Origin: Amaranthus tricolor
Taxonomy: Eukaryota; Streptophyta; Magnoliopsida; Caryophyllales; Amaranthaceae
DNA length: 64,000 bases
NCBI RefSeq assembly: GCF_026212465.1
Contig: NC_080063.1
Coordinates: forward strand, 20,330,297-20,394,296
Direction: 5' to 3'
In this document: piece after piece, positions 10,500 to 22,255 of the stretch
Numbering within the stretch: the first letter of the stretch is position 1
Layout: every line of letters starts with the position of its first letter
The notes under the pieces: model-generated
Databases searched by the model: none
What the model was told of the DNA's origin: nothing
Seen by the model: only the letters and a program-made list of their open reading frames with translations
Program-made: the position numbers and the translations under genes

Positions 10500-11550
10500 T
10501 TTAAAAGAAACTAAAAATATAGAGTAATTGTACACTTAGAATGCCTCAAATAAACATTTAGGATACGTCAAGTAGAACAGTATGTCAAATAAGTGTTTTT
10601 AGCATGCTAAAATTGTCGAGTAGGTATTGTTAATCGTTTGATTCTTGTAAACCTTAAACATCTATTTGGTATACCTCGAAATACATATTTGACATATTTC
10701 AAACAACTACTTGAAATGCCTCAAATACCTACTTTCACTATAAAAATATGCGTGAACATAGACTACCCAAAACAGTAGGAAATTAGTCGATACAACTCTA
10801 TATCGATTGAATTCCGACAGATTTTGTTAGTTGGAATACCATTGGTCAGTATTTTATTTTACTAGGAAAACAATAATTTTTTACCAACTAAAATTCTGAC
10901 TGAATGTTAGTCGGACAATGGTTAGTAATTTTCCGACTAAAATTCAGTCGGAAATTAATGAGTGGCGAAATTTCCCTTTTTCCAATTCAAAATTCCGTCC
11001 AAAAATTGATTAGCAATTTAGTCGAAAATTCTGACTAACACATGTCAATCTGAAATTCAGTCGGAAATTTTCGACTGATTTGTGCTAGTCGGAATTTTTC
11101 AGTCGGAATTGATGCTTTTTTTTGTAGCGTTAACATACCCAAACCCGTACTTAATATACACTTAAACATCTACTTGACAAACTCAAATACCTACTTGGTA
11201 TATCCCAAATACCTATTTGGTATATCTCAAATCCCTACCTAACATGTCTCAAACACCAAGTGGGTATACCCTGAATACCTAATTAGTATATTCAAAATAC
11301 CTACTTAGTATATCTCAAACACCTATATGACAACCCTAAATACCTACTTAGTATACCCCCAAATACATGCTTTATATATGTCAAATTCCTACTTAATATA
11401 CTTCAAACCCTTAGTTGACAACCCCAGGTATCTACTGGTATACGTATACCTCAAACTCATACTTTATATACCCAAAAACCAAAAACTTAATTCATGTATA
11501 TTAAATTCCTACTTGGTATACCTTAAATTGCTACTTAATATACTTTAAAT
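10500..11550. repeat. Degenerate 22-23 bp minisatellite interrupted by a MITE
   Basis: The unit is roughly AAATACCTACTTGGTATATC followed by TCA. It repeats at 10500-10735 and again at 11130-11550 with much divergence. The two blocks are in phase across the CACTA-type insertion at 10736-11129. Confidence 0.85.
10736..11129. mobile_element. CACTA-type MITE, 394 bp
   Basis: It starts CACTATAAAAATATGC and ends with the complement of CGCTACAAAAAAAAGCAT. Both resemble the CACTACAA ends of En/Spm elements. Many TTCCGACTGAA and AGTCGGAATT subterminal repeats occur in both orientations. The flanks are TTT on the left and TTA on the right, consistent with a decayed 3 bp target duplication. No ORF is present, so it is non-autonomous. 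Confidence 0.75.
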
Positions 11551-12769
11551 TCCACCATAGTGATGTTTTAATAGATAGTTAATTAACATTTTTTAATTAA
11601 TCAACTTTTTAGGTTGGGCTTATTGAGAGACAATTTCTCTAAGAAAACTATAGCTTGAGCAACTCTAGGACCATGGGCTTTAACGCGTGATATGGGCATT
11701 TGACAATTTCTTTTCTCATTCAAGTGAATGGGTTTGGAAATGTGGGCTGGTAGAAGCCTTGGACATAACGTTGATGTGGAAGGTGTTGAATAAATTAAGC
11801 GGCCTAAGTGCAAAGAGCAATTTTGTATGAGATTGTATGTTGGTGAGATAAGTTTATACAAGGAATTTAAAGTTTAAAAAGTTAGTATTTAGTTTATAAA
11901 AGTAAATGTTTTAGGAGTAATTAATTTAGTTGGAATATTTAGGTTAATTATGAGGCAGTTTTAAATGAGAATTTTGATTTATAACCTAATAACTACTCCT
12001 TTATCCACTTGATATGGTCACATTTGCAAATGGGGTGAATTTTAAGGTAAAATGAAAGTTAAAAATAAAGGAAAAGAGAGAATAAATTGTGTGTGATGGA
12101 TGTGGTAACTCATATCTTAATGTAGGTGTCTTATGTATGGGGTCTTAATGATGTGGAGTATTGATGTTGCATGTTGGCAAGAGGAAGATATAGTTCCAGA
12201 ATACTTCTTAAGCAGCTCTAGAAAACTATGATGCAAAACTATAGCAAGTTCAAAAATATATTGTCAGGTTTCAGCTAACCTGCTTGACGGAAACAACTAT
12301 TGAGCGTGTGTTTGTTCTGTTCTAGCGTGCGTGCTTCTCTTCTCAATTTGTTATATTTCTAGTTTGAATTTAGTTTTAAAACGAAATATTTTACGTCATT
12401 TAATTTTCTATGTATATCGGGTAAATTTATATTCGAGTTACATTATTAAAAATAAAATAACTTGAATTTGATCGTTCAAGTGCAGGATTTGAGTAAGAGA
12501 GAGGGCCACATTAAACTAAGGGTTTCTCTTTCGATTCAGGTTGGATACACTCCATTTGGGTTTGGATTATACTCCATATTGTAATTATAAAGTAAGAAAC
12601 TCTATAATTAATAATTTAATATATATTGTCTCTGTGATGAAAATAAATATATCATCTTTCAATTGTTTTGGATGGAATTTTAAAGTCTAATATCACATTA
12701 GACAGTGTAAAAAATAAATGAGATAAATTGAGAGAAAAGAAACGTAATTTATTTCCCTTTAATTCTAGT

Positions 12770-12771
<2 letters not shown>

Positions 12772-12822
<51 letters not shown>
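12772..12822. repeat. (AT)n microsatellite
   Basis: About 50 bp of pure AT dinucleotides. Confidence 0.95.
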
Positions 12823-12825
<3 letters not shown>

Positions 12826-13290
12826 AAGATTAATCAGTAGTAACCAAAAGCAAGCGGTTGAATGAGTTTAGAGCAACAAAATATAAGAGAAAATTAACAA
12901 AGTTGAATGAAAATATAATTAAAGGGAAACAAATGAAAGAAGGCTTTGACAAACTCTCTGGAGATATTGGTATAACTGGGAAAACAAACCATTGAACTAT
13001 GTAATAGTATATATTTAATTTAAACATAGATATATGATCGCTTTAATTTAATCCGATTCCTTAAAAAAAAGACACTAAATTAAATATAATGCTACACCAC
13101 AAACTGAAAAGGTAGCTTTCTATTCATTTAGGGTGGTCGGTGGTAGCACATGGAAGGAGCTACTTAGCTAGCAAGCTGTCCCTGCTGTGAACAATGACTT
13201 CAAAGTAGAGGAAGAGGAAGAGCCCCGGCCCGAGGATAAGACACTTATTAGTTATTAAATAAAAAAGCTAGGATGGGGTAAATGGTGACT

Positions 13291-13400
13291 GGTATAAGGG
13301 TATGGGTATGGGTAAGGGTAAGACATTACAAGTAAAGACTAAAGAGGGTGAGCCAGAATGCAGAATGCAGAATGCTGAATGCTGAATGATGAATGATGAA
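13291..13400. repeat. Telomere-like GGGTA/GGGTAT run and GAATGCA/CTGAATG run
   Basis: At 13291-13322 there is a short G-rich run of TAAGGG, TATGGG and GGGTAAGGGTA units. At 13355-13400 there is a degenerate seven-base repeat (CAGAATG, then CTGAATG, then ATGAATG). Both are too short to be a true interstitial telomere. Confidence 0.6.
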
Positions 13401-14370
13401 GCTGTCTCTTTCCACAATGAACATCCTTTTCAAGTGACATCACCTGTTTATGTGAACAGTTTTTTCTAATCATTACTAATACTATTCCCTCTTTTACCTG
13501 TTCGTCTTATTATTTTTTATTAATTTTGCTTATGACTTATCTTTTTTTTTTTTAATCAAATGTTTAATGTACTTTTCATTTAATTTATATTATTTTATTT
13601 TATTTTTTATGAATTTTCAATAAAATTATTTTTGGGAAAAAATTAGAAGAAGAAAAAAAAGAGTACTTTTTTAGTTTTGGAAACTAAAGTATTGAAATTT
13701 TACACGTTCATGCACTTTTCCTTTTCATTTTCTTTATAAAATTCTCCCACTTTAATTAAATTTCTCTCATAAATCCTATATATATTTGTGCTAGTATTAA
13801 TGCTACACTATACTTAAGTGTGTTTTTTCTATAAATGGGATACATTAGCTATGAGTTTTTTCTATAAATGGGATACATAGCTACGATGATAATGAATATA
13901 AAGAAATGAACAATCAGAATATATTTGGAGTAATAACTGGTGATACATTAGCTAAATATTACAATGTATTATAACAAACGTAAGAATGATAAATAAATTA
14001 CAATAAATAACACACAGAGATTTGTCAATATACTAATTCAATACTTAATAGTGATAGTTGTTTATAATTAAAAATTATAAAACTAGATATTAATAAATCT
14101 TATGATGAGACAAATCAAACAATATCTCATTTGATTATGTTTTAAGGCATGGATTAGAATAAAATACATATTAAAAGTAATTAATGAATAGTTACCCAAA
14201 AACAAATAAGACATTTGAAAAAAAAGGGAGTATGATTTACTAACGTACAATGTATTAGCTGCATCTATAGCTAGGCATAAAGGACATACTTTATCAATAT
14301 ATGAATAGAGAAAAAAATATATAATATAATTAAAAAGTTAAGATAGACTTTCATTTCATATATGACTCCT

Positions 14371-14456
14371 AAAAATATCATAATTTAAATAGCACTTTAA
14401 AAAACTTAAAGTGAAAAATATCATAATTTAAATAACACTTCAAAAAACTTAAAGTG
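14371..14456. repeat. 43 bp tandem duplication
   Basis: Two adjacent copies beginning AAAAATATCATAATTTAAAT and ending AACTTAAAGTG differ at only a few positions (AGCACTTTAA against AACACTTCAA). Confidence 0.92.
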
Positions 14457-15073
14457 ATTTTAAATTTGAATTGATTTGAATTCTAAATATTTAATAGACA
14501 CATTTTAAAAAATTTGCGACTAAATATAATTAAAAGTAAAACAAGCATATGGATGATCTCATCTATATGTTGATAAACCCACAAGGCCACAACTCATTTC
14601 AGTTAAGATAATACTCCAATTAATTAATTAATTTATTTATTTGGCGAAACAAAACAAATTTGGAGTGGGAGTCATAATTAGATGTAGGAGTATGTCCGAT
14701 GGTTGACCGGCCAATTTTGCATTTGACATTCCTCGCAAAGCAATTGAGTCATTTCAGTGCAATCATGTGAAATGACAAGCTGTATTACAATATAACAGTA
14801 CTAGTCTACTAGAAGTATTTGTATGAGAATCGACTAGACTACTATTTATATCACACCAAATTCACTGTCTTTTCTGTTTGGGCGCCTCTTGTGCCCTTTA
14901 ATCCGATATCAATTTAACACGCACCAATATTGCAAAAACAAAGTAAATTAATACTCCTATTATAAGGACGGATAATTAGTTAGTTATAAATAATCTTAAT
15001 TTTAATTATATAAAGTAAATATCAATATATTGACCTTATAGGTTATGAAATAGTTCTATCCTCATAAATAATA

Positions 15074-15357
15074 CTCCCTCCACACCAATATAAATGTCTC
15101 ATTTGCTTGGGCACGGATATTAAGAGTGGTGTGGAGTCCATTAAAAAGGTGGTACTTGGGTAAATAGTGAAGGGTAATTAGTGAAAGGTAATTAGTGAAG
15201 GGTAGTTGGGCAAGTAAGGTATATAGGGTATATTCGTAATTACTTGTGTGAACTAAGGATATTTAGGTAAAAAAAAGATTGACAAAAATAGAAATGTGAC
15301 AATTGATATGGTTTTGCCAAATAAGAAAATGTGACAATTATATTGGTGTAGAGGGAG
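15074..15357. mobile_element. Stowaway-type MITE, 284 bp
   Basis: It has TA on both sides (15072-15073 and 15358-15359). The left end CTCCCTCCACACCAATATAA is matched by the complement of the right end CTCCCTCTACACCAATATAA. It has no ORF, and both size and ends fit Tc1/mariner-derived Stowaway MITEs. Confidence 0.9.
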
Positions 15358-16210
15358 TATATGTGATGTGAAATTCATTTTTTAAAAAATTATAATCACA
15401 AGTGCACAATTCATATGTAAGTAACGAGTCGAACTCATAAAAGCTAGTTTAATTTGATTTACTTATTCTAATTATCACACTATAAAGAACACAAGTATAT
15501 GAAGAGTAGTGATGCCTAATACTTATAGTACTTATAAAATTTAGCTACTAACAATTGCTATTAAAATAAATTAAAGCAGAAATTTTGGTTGTAACAATAA
15601 TAAAAAGAGTTCATGGCCTTAGGATTGACTTTGCATATGGATACCGACTGTTTTATTGGTTATAGACTACAATCATCAAAGTAAATTAAACATGATTTTT
15701 GTTAATCTTAAACTTTTGTTATAGTAGGGCCTTATTAATTCATTTTTCAAACTTTAATTATATTGACTAAATTAATTTAAATTTAACCTACATTTTACCT
15801 AAATTACTCTCAAACTTCAGCATTAATTATATTGAATAAGTTAATAAAAATATTTAATTTATTATTCATTAGGCCGAACGTTAATTATAGATTCCTAGCT
15901 AGATTATAAACAAATTCACGGCAAGTGCAATATACTTAAATTGAGATCAATCTCTCAATTCTAAATGTAAAATCTACTTACTAATCATTCTAATAAACAT
16001 ACAATTATAATAATAAGGAAAACCTAAATATGTTGAAAGAAACTAAAAATAAAAAAAAGAAAAAAAATAAGAGATTGGGGAAGCCCAAAATTAGAAATGA
16101 AGGTTAGTTTTTTTAGAGAATATAGGAGAGTGATTTGATTTTACTTATATGTGTAGTCAATTTTGAAGTAAATTAAATTATTAAATAAATTGTACGGTAA
16201 CAAACTATTA
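15358..16210. other. AT-rich spacer
   Basis: No gene or recognisable element is seen. Confidence 0.5.
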
Positions 16211-16614
16211 CTCTCTCCGTTTCTTAAAAAAATTCTCACTTTTTATTTTGAGGTGTTTTATTTGTTATTCCCATAAAAAATCTTTCTATTTATATCAAAA
16301 ATTTTGGACAAAAATAACCTTGCTTATCCTCATTTTAATATTTTAATAATGTTTATGGTCCACATATATTATATATGCTACACTAACTTTATTTTAATTA
16401 TTTATATATTCTTTATGTTCTCCACATGTTTTCCATTAACTTTATAAAAATAATTTTTTTATTAGTTGTGGTCTCCATTTTTTTCCACTAACTTTCTTAT
16501 AATAATTTTTTAATATTTATGGTCCCCACTTTTCCTCCATCAAATTTATTGTTTGGTACAATAATATCTCTACAATTCACATTCCTTATAGAACTTCATT
16601 AAGGAACATGGGAG
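16211..16614. mobile_element. Stowaway-like MITE, about 404 bp
   Basis: Flanked by TA. The left end CTCTCTCCGTTTCTTAAAAA partly matches the complement of the right end CTCCCATGTTCCTTAATGAA. The interior (TTATGGTCC, TTTTTCCACTAACTTT, CTCCATCAAATTTATT) recurs in the related copy near 53.5-53.8 kb, so it is a repeated family. Confidence 0.75.
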
Positions 16615-18949
16615 TAATACCTAAAATTTTAATATATTTTTAAAGTAAATATTAATTAAATAACTAGTTAAAATTTTCAAGTAAAGATTAATTTTTGGAG
16701 TTACAGTACATGAAATATTACATCTTATGTATAACTCTTTATTATTTTTAATATGGAGTTTGTCAACTAGATAACTTTATAACTTTATACATGTAATCTA
16801 ATTAAATCTAATAAAATCATAATATATGGCAAAACACTAAAAAAAAATTATCATTTGTCATTCTACAGTTACCATAATATTATTTATTATTTAAATTTCC
16901 TTATAAGTTAAATATGAAAATAAAATTCTATAAGTTTCAAATGAATCATAGATTCTATTCATTGGATTAGGGATGTCAACGGATCCTGGACTCGAATCTA
17001 TTTTGACGGACTTGCATCCTATTTTTATCAATTTTGGGTCGGATCCAAATCCATATAAATTTGACGGATTCGAATCTGGAACTCGAAAAAATATTTGGAT
17101 ACGTGGATCCGAGAGTTCCATTTTATTTTTAAAATCCCAATTGGGTGCATTACAAGCGAAAAGTAATTGTTAAGATTATTTTGAGAAAGTACACCCTGTA
17201 CTAGAGAATATTATAGAATAATCAATAATTTGGATTCTTTTGAGTGAATGGATAACAATTTTACCTCCGTTTTCTTTTATCCATACTTTATAAACTTTTA
17301 CACCTATTTTTTTTTTTAAAGATTATAATTGTCTTTTTAACATAAAATATAACTTTTTTAATTTTGTGCTAAACGGTGAAGTATGTGAATAAGTTGAAGT
17401 GTGATGATGGGATGACTGAATTACCCTTATTGGGCGATGCAGAAGTGATAATGACATCATTTATCCAGAGAACGAAGGTAGCTCAAGTTAGAAGAATTCA
17501 AGCTTTATCATGAGTCATAATCAGAATGGAGACGCTAAAATTCAGGGAGATGTCTCGTGGCCCATCTTCACTAAAGCCTCGCATTGTGTACCACCCAAAC
17601 TTATGGATAGGACTCGTAGTAGTACAAATACTCACTACCATCTAACTAATCGATCTTTCCGTCAAATAACTTTTGCTATATTTTTTATTGTTTATTTTAC
17701 TCTCTCTAATTCACTATTAATGTCTAATTTGCTTTATATATTCTATTAAATACACTCATTCAAACATTAATATTTCTAATTGTGCATGATTAAAAATTAT
17801 AAAAAGTTAATATGAATAATCCTTGTATTGAGACGAATCAAACAAGATTCCACTTAACTATGTTTTAACTTATAAATTAATAATAAAATACAAATTAAGA
17901 GTAAGAGATAAATAGTGTCCAAAAAGCAAATAGAACGTTAGTGTTGAATTGGAGGGAATATAAAATTTGCTCTATTTATATTTTTTGTTATGTCCTACAC
18001 TCTTTCTAAAATTCTCATATCATGTTTAACTTATTTTTTTACCCACTTTCTCTGAAATTACACGTTATAATCTCTTTTTATTAATTTTTTTTGTGTATAT
18101 TTTAGTCTTATTATAAATGTTAAGACAATAAAAAAGTATTTACTACTACTCCTTTTATACATAGAAAATTCTAGCAGTCTCATTTATATTTAAAAAAATA
18201 CTTCTACTTCACTTGTGTGTGAGCACTGATGAGTGATCAGGGGTCAGGGCACATCACATACACGATACACTCCATAATCCATATGAACCCGGACCCTTTT
18301 TACGTCAACAAAATGCTATGAAATCATAATCCAGGACAAAGTTATGTGCTTGTCGGTACCAACACTATACTGACACTTGGAATATTTTCTTTAATTATTT
18401 TTCCTTTGTCTCAATTAATTTCTTTTACTTTTTCTTTAAACACTAGTAGAAATATTCTTCCCTTTTTTTAATGGCTACACTTAGAATTTTTATTGTATTT
18501 TATACATTACTTTAACATTAAATATCTTCAAATATGTATAACTAAAAATTATACAAAAATAAATATAATAACTACATTTTTCTATACACTTTCAACAACT
18601 ATAGTAAAAGATGATTAACTGATTTATAGTGGTTATTATTCAACAATAATCATTAAAAAAATGAAAAAGCATATCAATTCTATTGGAACAAAAGAACATT
18701 AATATTTCAGTTCCCAAGTTGCTATTTTTTTTTAAACATAAATCCCATTTTTCTATTCAAATCTACTAAAGACGAATCTATCAAGATCACATATGAATAT
18801 TTTTTTTCATACATGTATAATAAACAGAAATCATAGTCAAAGTTAATTTGACTCTAACACTCAATTCTATTTGAGAAAATAATGAAAATAGAGGGAGTAC
18901 TACACCAATACGACTAATATAAACTAATACGACTAATGATAAACTAATA
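16615..18949. other. AT-rich region with decayed MITE pieces
   Basis: Around 16966-17115 there is a compositional island rich in GGATCC/GAATC-like words. Its frames give only Asp/Pro/Ser-rich nonsense, typical of a common plant repeat. Around 17660-17965 a decayed MITE can be suspected from its right end (GGAGGGAATATA). No gene is seen. Confidence 0.4.
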
Positions 18950-21802
18950 CTTCCTCCATTTTGAAATACTTGCTACACAATAAATTTTGACACTATTCAT
19001 CGTTAAAGCTTATTTTATATATTGCAGATAATGTGTTAGAAAAAATATAGGTAAGTGAGATCTTGCTTGAATCGTCTTGTAACACCCCGTAATTTATCGG
19101 GTTTAAAAATAAATAAAATATAATAAAATAAAATATAACAAAATAAAATAAATAAGTGATATTGTTAATTATAAGTAACAAAGTAGGTTAATTTTAACGG
19201 TAACGAGTTTTATCGCATGACGTTTTGTTTCGATTGTGATAATAACACAATAATTACTCAATTAATTAAATAATTAATTAATTAAAAAAAAATATGTGGG
19301 GAGTTGGAAGGGGCTGCCGGTCTTGGGGAGTATGGGAGGAGTTTTTTTAAACTCCTCTCATAATGATGTATTAGGCTTTTAAGATGGGTCCTTAATTTCT
19401 TCATTAATCCTCAAGGCATTTCAAGCATCTTTAATCACCATTTTAAACATCCCTTGAACATAAAAAAAAATTCAGAAAAATTTCTCCTCCTTGCTTCTTG
19501 GTTTCGGCTGCCTCAAAGAAAAAAAAAAATTCTTTTGGTTTGTTCAATTCAATCTTTTGTTCAAGGGGTAAGTTTATTTAAATTGTTATTATAAATCTTA
19601 TTCATAAGATTTCTAAGGTGAAATATATTTTATGTATGATGATATCCTATGATTTTTAGGAGGATTGAATACACATTCTTTTATATATAATTTTCTCTAC
19701 TAATCCTATTTCTATTATATAAAATTTTCCTTGATTTGCATTCTTTAACAAAGTTTAAATTTGTTATAAGAATAAAGTCTATTCAAAGGTTAAAAATGGA
19801 TTTATTTTATGATTTATATTTCTCTAGCAAGATTTTAGTTTGTTAGAAGAAATTTTAAGTGTATGGATTAAGTAATGTAGGTATCCATAAGTTTATAAAT
19901 CCTTTAACAAAATTTGATTTGTTTAAAGGATTGTCCTTATATATATGTTTTGATTCAAAAATGATGATATATGATTCTCTACAAAATTTTAATTTGATAA
20001 GACAATCAAGTATTTAATTTAATTATCATGGTTTATGAAACTTTAATTGCTCTTGAAGGATCTTGTGGATGAGTATGTCTTAAGTTGCTAGTTTTATGTT
20101 TTTGATGATGGTTTAGATTGTTGATGGGATTTTATGTATTGTTAGATGTGTGGAAATATCAAGTGGTTGTGTGATAGGAGATTTGGTTTTATTTATTTTA
20201 TTTTAGTAAAATGTAAATTCGGTTTTGGTTAGGTGTATTTTGGTATGGAGATTTAAAAAGGATTAAATAATTTAAATAGGAAAAAAAATATATATAAAAT
20301 AAAAATAATTAAAGTAGAAGGAATTTATGGACAGCAGCTGCTGCCTCGGTAGTGGCGTCCCGATCCGAGTGTTGGGTGTGTTTCGTTGTTGTTTTATTTA
20401 ACCGATGCGTTTTAAAACTCGTTAAAACGCTTAAAATAATTAAAAATAGTAATCGGATGCTAGAAACTATGAAATTTGGTACCCAAGGTAATTGATGCGT
20501 TCTGGACGCAGCGGTGAAGTCGGATTTTTAATTTGAATTTTCTAAACTGTCCGAAATGGCCATAAAAGTTTCTGGTCATAATGTAAAATTTGGAGCTATT
20601 GGGAGTTGGATGAAATCATTTGAAATTAGCAAGTCTTAGTGATATCTTAATGGTATTGAGTGGATTAAATGTTTAAACACGGTCTAATACATGATCGTTT
20701 TGTGTGTATGTTATTTAGGACCTCGTTTCATAAGAGGGCGAAATTCTAATTGTGCTTGAACAACGTGTGTTTGCAGCGTTCAAAGGTACACGCTTAGACC
20801 ATACTGTTTATATGGTTGTGCAAGTAATGTTGTTTTATTCCTAATCGAGGCATTGTAATCACATAAGGATTAGACACCTCAAATAATATGAAATAATTAT
20901 GTGGAAATTGAGAATTTATGGTTATGTTACCCAAAAGGGTTAACAAATGAATTGGAATATTATCAATTATTTTTCTCATGGCAGTTGTGGATCATTACGG
21001 TCACCATGGGGGTATGCATACTTTAGCCTTTGGCGACTCGAACAGGACGGGCAACGTCTTAGGTAGGTGGTTGCCTTGGGATTAGCTCTCCCAAGTGTAT
21101 TCCACCAAAACAAATTTGAAATTATTCTTGTGCGACCCGAACAGGACAGGCAACGTTACAAGATTAGAAATATTGAATAAAGAATATGTATTAGAGCCTT
21201 TGCATGCTAGGGTAAACACAATGCTTGTATTCAACCTGTTTAATATATGTATGAAGTCTCTGACGTGTATTGGTTGTTCTTTGGAACCTGCTACGTGTTA
21301 TCATACGACGTGCAGCAGGTTGACTGCAGGAGGGGGCTGGAGTGAGGATTCAGCTTAGAACCCGTAACTATCAAGTCTAGACATACTTTGTAATGAGTCG
21401 AAATAACTTAGTTTATGTAACCAAAGTTTATGATGTCTTCTTTTTATCTCGTACAACTTTTAGCTAGTCTAGAGGCCGGTGGGCTCTCGAGTTGTATGTA
21501 AAGACTTCCGCTGATTTGTTTTGTTTTGTTTTGTTTGGCGCTGTTTTTCTTTGTTGACCATATTCCTTTACCATTGGAACGTTGACGATCCGAGTAAGAA
21601 TGAGTTTTCTTGCGTCCGTTTGTGAACCGGATTCATGTTTTCACATGATTTTTCCGGGTCACTTTAACCGGGCCGTTACACGTCTAATCGAATATTAAGT
21701 TTTTATAATTTTTAAATGTGTATAGTTTAATATATAAATAATCAAAATAACGCATTGGATAGTAAAAAGTCAAATATAGCAAGTATAGTGGAACGGAGGA
21801 AG
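18950..21802. mobile_element. Stowaway MITE (about 245 bp) split by a solo LTR
   Basis: The left part (18950-19077) begins CTTCCTCCATTTTGAAATAC. The right part (21686-21802) ends with the complement of CTTCCTCCGTTCCACTATAC. TA flanks both outer ends (18948-18949 and 21803-21804). Removing the 19078-21680 insert and one target copy restores a continuous MITE of ordinary size. Extra pieces of the same right end follow at 21830-21860. Confidence 0.88.
19078..21680. mobile_element. Solo LTR, 2603 bp, probably Ty3/gypsy-type
   Basis: It begins TGTAACACCCCG and ends CGGGCCGTTACA, giving the TG...CA ends and short inverted termini of an LTR. It is flanked by the perfect 5 bp duplication CGTCT (19073-19077 and 21681-21685). 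There is no ORF, primer site or polypurine tract inside, so it is a single LTR left by recombination. The long non-coding LTR with TGTAACACC termini is usual for plant gypsy families, but the lineage is my inference. Confidence 0.85.
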
Positions 21803-22062
21803 TACTACACTAGTACGACTAATATTTATTGTACGGAGGAAGTATAGTGGAACGGAGGAAGGACCCAACAAAATCTTTTAATGTCGTACAGGATGCTTGA
21901 TAAACCATCAAGCAAAGAGCACCATACTACAATCCGGCCACCTACCTATTACCAAGGGCACTCTTGATACATCACCTAATCATAATCTCCCATGTTCACC
22001 TCATAGATCATACATCGACGACACCGTCCGCTTTCAAAATAGGTGATGTATCAGTCGCAAAT
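21803..22062. other. Spacer with MITE end pieces
   Basis: Partial copies of the adjacent Stowaway end (ACGGAGGAAGTATAGTGGAA) occur at 21830-21862. The rest is unassigned, apart from a CACCGTCCGCTTTC segment that complements the inverted repeat that follows. Confidence 0.5.
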
Positions 22063-22255
22063 TAACATAAAAAAACATATCTATCGACTACCTAAAAATT
22101 ATTGGAAAGCGGACGGTGTAAGTTTATACCAATTATAATATGGACTACATCCATTCTGACTTTTATAATAGTCGAAAATTAATTAGTATAAACCTACACA
22201 GCCTGCTTTCCAATAATATTGGGTAGTCCATTGAGATCTTTTTTTTGTTATGTTA
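22063..22255. repeat. Long inverted repeat, about 68 bp arms, 55 bp loop
   Basis: The left arm 22063-22130 (TAACATAAAAAAACATAT ... GTTTATACC) pairs with the right arm 22186-22255 at roughly 80 per cent by eye. A 14 bp word (GAAAGCGGACGGTG at 22105-22118) also has a perfect complement upstream at 22022-22035, giving a second possible pairing. It could be a foldback MITE or a young hairpin RNA locus. No flanking target duplication is obvious. Confidence 0.75.

Larger units (their letters stand above)
11551..15073. other. Gene-free AT-rich region
   Basis: No host coding sequence is seen. It holds an (AT)n tract (12772-12822) and short simple repeats at 13291-13400. A 23 bp phrase TTTTTTCTATAAATGGGATACAT occurs twice near 13825-13878. 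A 43 bp tandem duplication lies at 14371-14456. The part at about 13970-14235 (ending AAAAGGGAGTA) looks like one decayed Stowaway-type MITE end. Confidence 0.5.

Noticed and set aside
11601..11861. 86-codon minus-strand ORF at 11.6-11.9 kb
   Set aside because: No domain, no splice context and a repeat-like composition, so it is probably chance.
13291..13322. Interstitial telomere
   Set aside because: There are only a few degenerate GGGTA/GGGTAT units, with no run of the plant TTTAGGG repeat.
16891..17173. Possible small protein rich in Asp, Pro and Ser near 17 kb
   Set aside because: Overlapping frames on both strands come from repeated GGATCC/GAATC words. No start context, homologue or splice structure is seen.
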